A DNA stretch of 5,858 nt from Candidatus Gastranaerophilales bacterium (GTDB lineage Bacteria; Cyanobacteriota; Vampirovibrionia; Gastranaerophilales; Gastranaerophilaceae), in NCBI GenBank assembly GCA_021199975.1, contig JAJQHF010000126.1, forward strand, positions 1 to 5,858. Reading direction: 5' to 3'. Each line of letters starts with the position of its first letter. Within the stretch, counting starts at the first letter, position 1. This document shows positions 5,239 through 5,858 of the stretch, piece after piece. A program made the translations under genes and the position numbers. Below the pieces are notes generated by a model. The model did no database searches, was not told the origin of the DNA, and saw nothing but the letters and a program-made list of their open reading frames with translations.

Positions 5239-5850
5239 ATGAATAAAATTCTAACTTTAATCTTTTTATTTATCATAACTGTTATAACTACGGGGGCAGG
5301 ATATGTTGGCACTCTGCCCGATGTAGAAGCGGAATTTTCTTATTTAAGAAAAGAACACAGTGAAAAAGCTATGACCCCATTTTCCGTAGAAGAACTTGAT
5401 AGACAAAATGAATCAAAATTAAAACCAATCCCCAGAGATGACGAAGATTATGTTGACATCATTATAAAAAAAGATAAAACAACAAAATATATTAAAGATA
5501 TTAACAGCATTATAATAATTCTTGAAAAATTAAGAAAATGTCTTAATACTAATCAAGATATACAAATGTTTAATGCTATTGTAAGCAATCTGATTGATAA
5601 TGTTGAATATGTAAAAGAAGAGTACAAAGACAAACCCGAAAGTAATTATCTTTCATATAACAGAATTATTTCCGTTTCAGAAATGGCAAGAGAAACAGCA
5701 GCATTTAGAACTCAAGGACTTGCCTCTATGAAATATCTTCCCTATACCTCCTCTAACAATATATATACAAAGGAAAATTTAAATAAAAAATTAGAAGATT
5801 TATTGATATATGTAAATGAAACAATTTTTATTTTAAAAAATTTGGAATAA
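5239..5850 (+). CDS. Exported helical protein of unknown function
   Basis: I do not recognise this 203-residue protein. It starts Met-Asn-Lys and then has a hydrophobic stretch to about residue 20 (TTGA), giving a signal peptide with likely cleavage after Ala20. Residues 21-75 are polar and Pro/Asp/Glu-rich and probably extended. From about 77 to 203 the sequence looks helical, in roughly four segments: 77-102, 106-130, 139-165 and 177-203. Ile/Leu-rich faces suggest a small helical bundle. There is one Cys (101), no lipobox and no catalytic motif that I can identify. It lies 42 bp downstream of the SGNH-like gene in the same direction, so the two could be co-transcribed, although a good -10 just before its ATG suggests its own promoter. 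Codon use and AT content match the neighbours. A secreted or periplasmic structural or binding role is possible but unsupported. Confidence 0.75.
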   Translation: MNKILTLIFLFIITVITTGAGYVGTLPDVEAEFSYLRKEHSEKAMTPFSVEELDRQNESKLKPIPRDDEDYVDIIIKKDKTTKYIKDINSIIIILEKLRKCLNTNQDIQMFNAIVSNLIDNVEYVKEEYKDKPESNYLSYNRIISVSEMARETAAFRTQGLASMKYLPYTSSNNIYTKENLNKKLEDLLIYVNETIFILKNLE

Positions 5851-5858
5851 TCATATTT

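Overview
This is a very AT-rich bacterial window with five complete protein-coding genes. They use the standard genetic code and are mostly tightly packed. The leftmost gene is a recognisable 1,6-anhydro-N-acetylmuramic acid kinase (anmK), which points to a Gram-negative-type cell envelope with murein recycling. The low GC content, Lys/Asn/Ile-rich proteins, exported TPR protein and small lineage-specific secreted proteins would suit an uncultured gut lineage such as Gastranaerophilales (Melainabacteria). That placement is an impression from composition and gene style, not a demonstrated assignment.

Layout: positions 1-94 are the window edge, with a strikingly GC-rich first ~45 bases and then an AT-rich leader to anmK (95-1225, +). 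Only 4 bp later, anmK converges on a three-gene leftward operon. Read in its direction of transcription, the operon holds a 679-residue exported TPR-array protein (4069-2030), a 134-residue exported beta-rich protein of unknown family (2033-1629) and a 132-residue CxxCxxCC (YkgJ-like) putative metal-binding protein (1628-1230). The joins are ATGA (4-bp overlap) and TAAATG (0-bp gap), so the three are very probably translationally coupled. A 146-bp divergent intergenic region (4070-4215) separates this operon from a rightward gene for a membrane-anchored SGNH/GDSL-like protein (4216-5196, +). A rightward gene for an unrecognised exported helical protein of 203 residues follows (5239-5850, +). 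The last 8 bases hold nothing.

How they fit together: four of the five products are linked to the envelope (murein sugar recycling, exported TPR scaffold, small exported protein, membrane-anchored esterase-like protein) and the fifth gene product is also exported. The window therefore looks like an envelope or surface-maintenance neighbourhood. No shared pathway can be proven from the sequence.

Most notable points: (1) a C9 homopolymer inside the SGNH gene, where a one-base slip either way truncates the protein, so it is a candidate phase-variation switch; (2) a Shine-Dalgarno GGAGG directly after the apparent ATG of the TPR gene, with a candidate ATT start 8 nt downstream; (3) -10-like hexamers only 6-11 nt before several ATGs, raising the possibility of leaderless or near-leaderless mRNAs; (4) the tightly coupled TPR / small exported protein / CxxCxxCC cassette. 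No RNA genes, insertion sequences or CRISPR arrays were seen.
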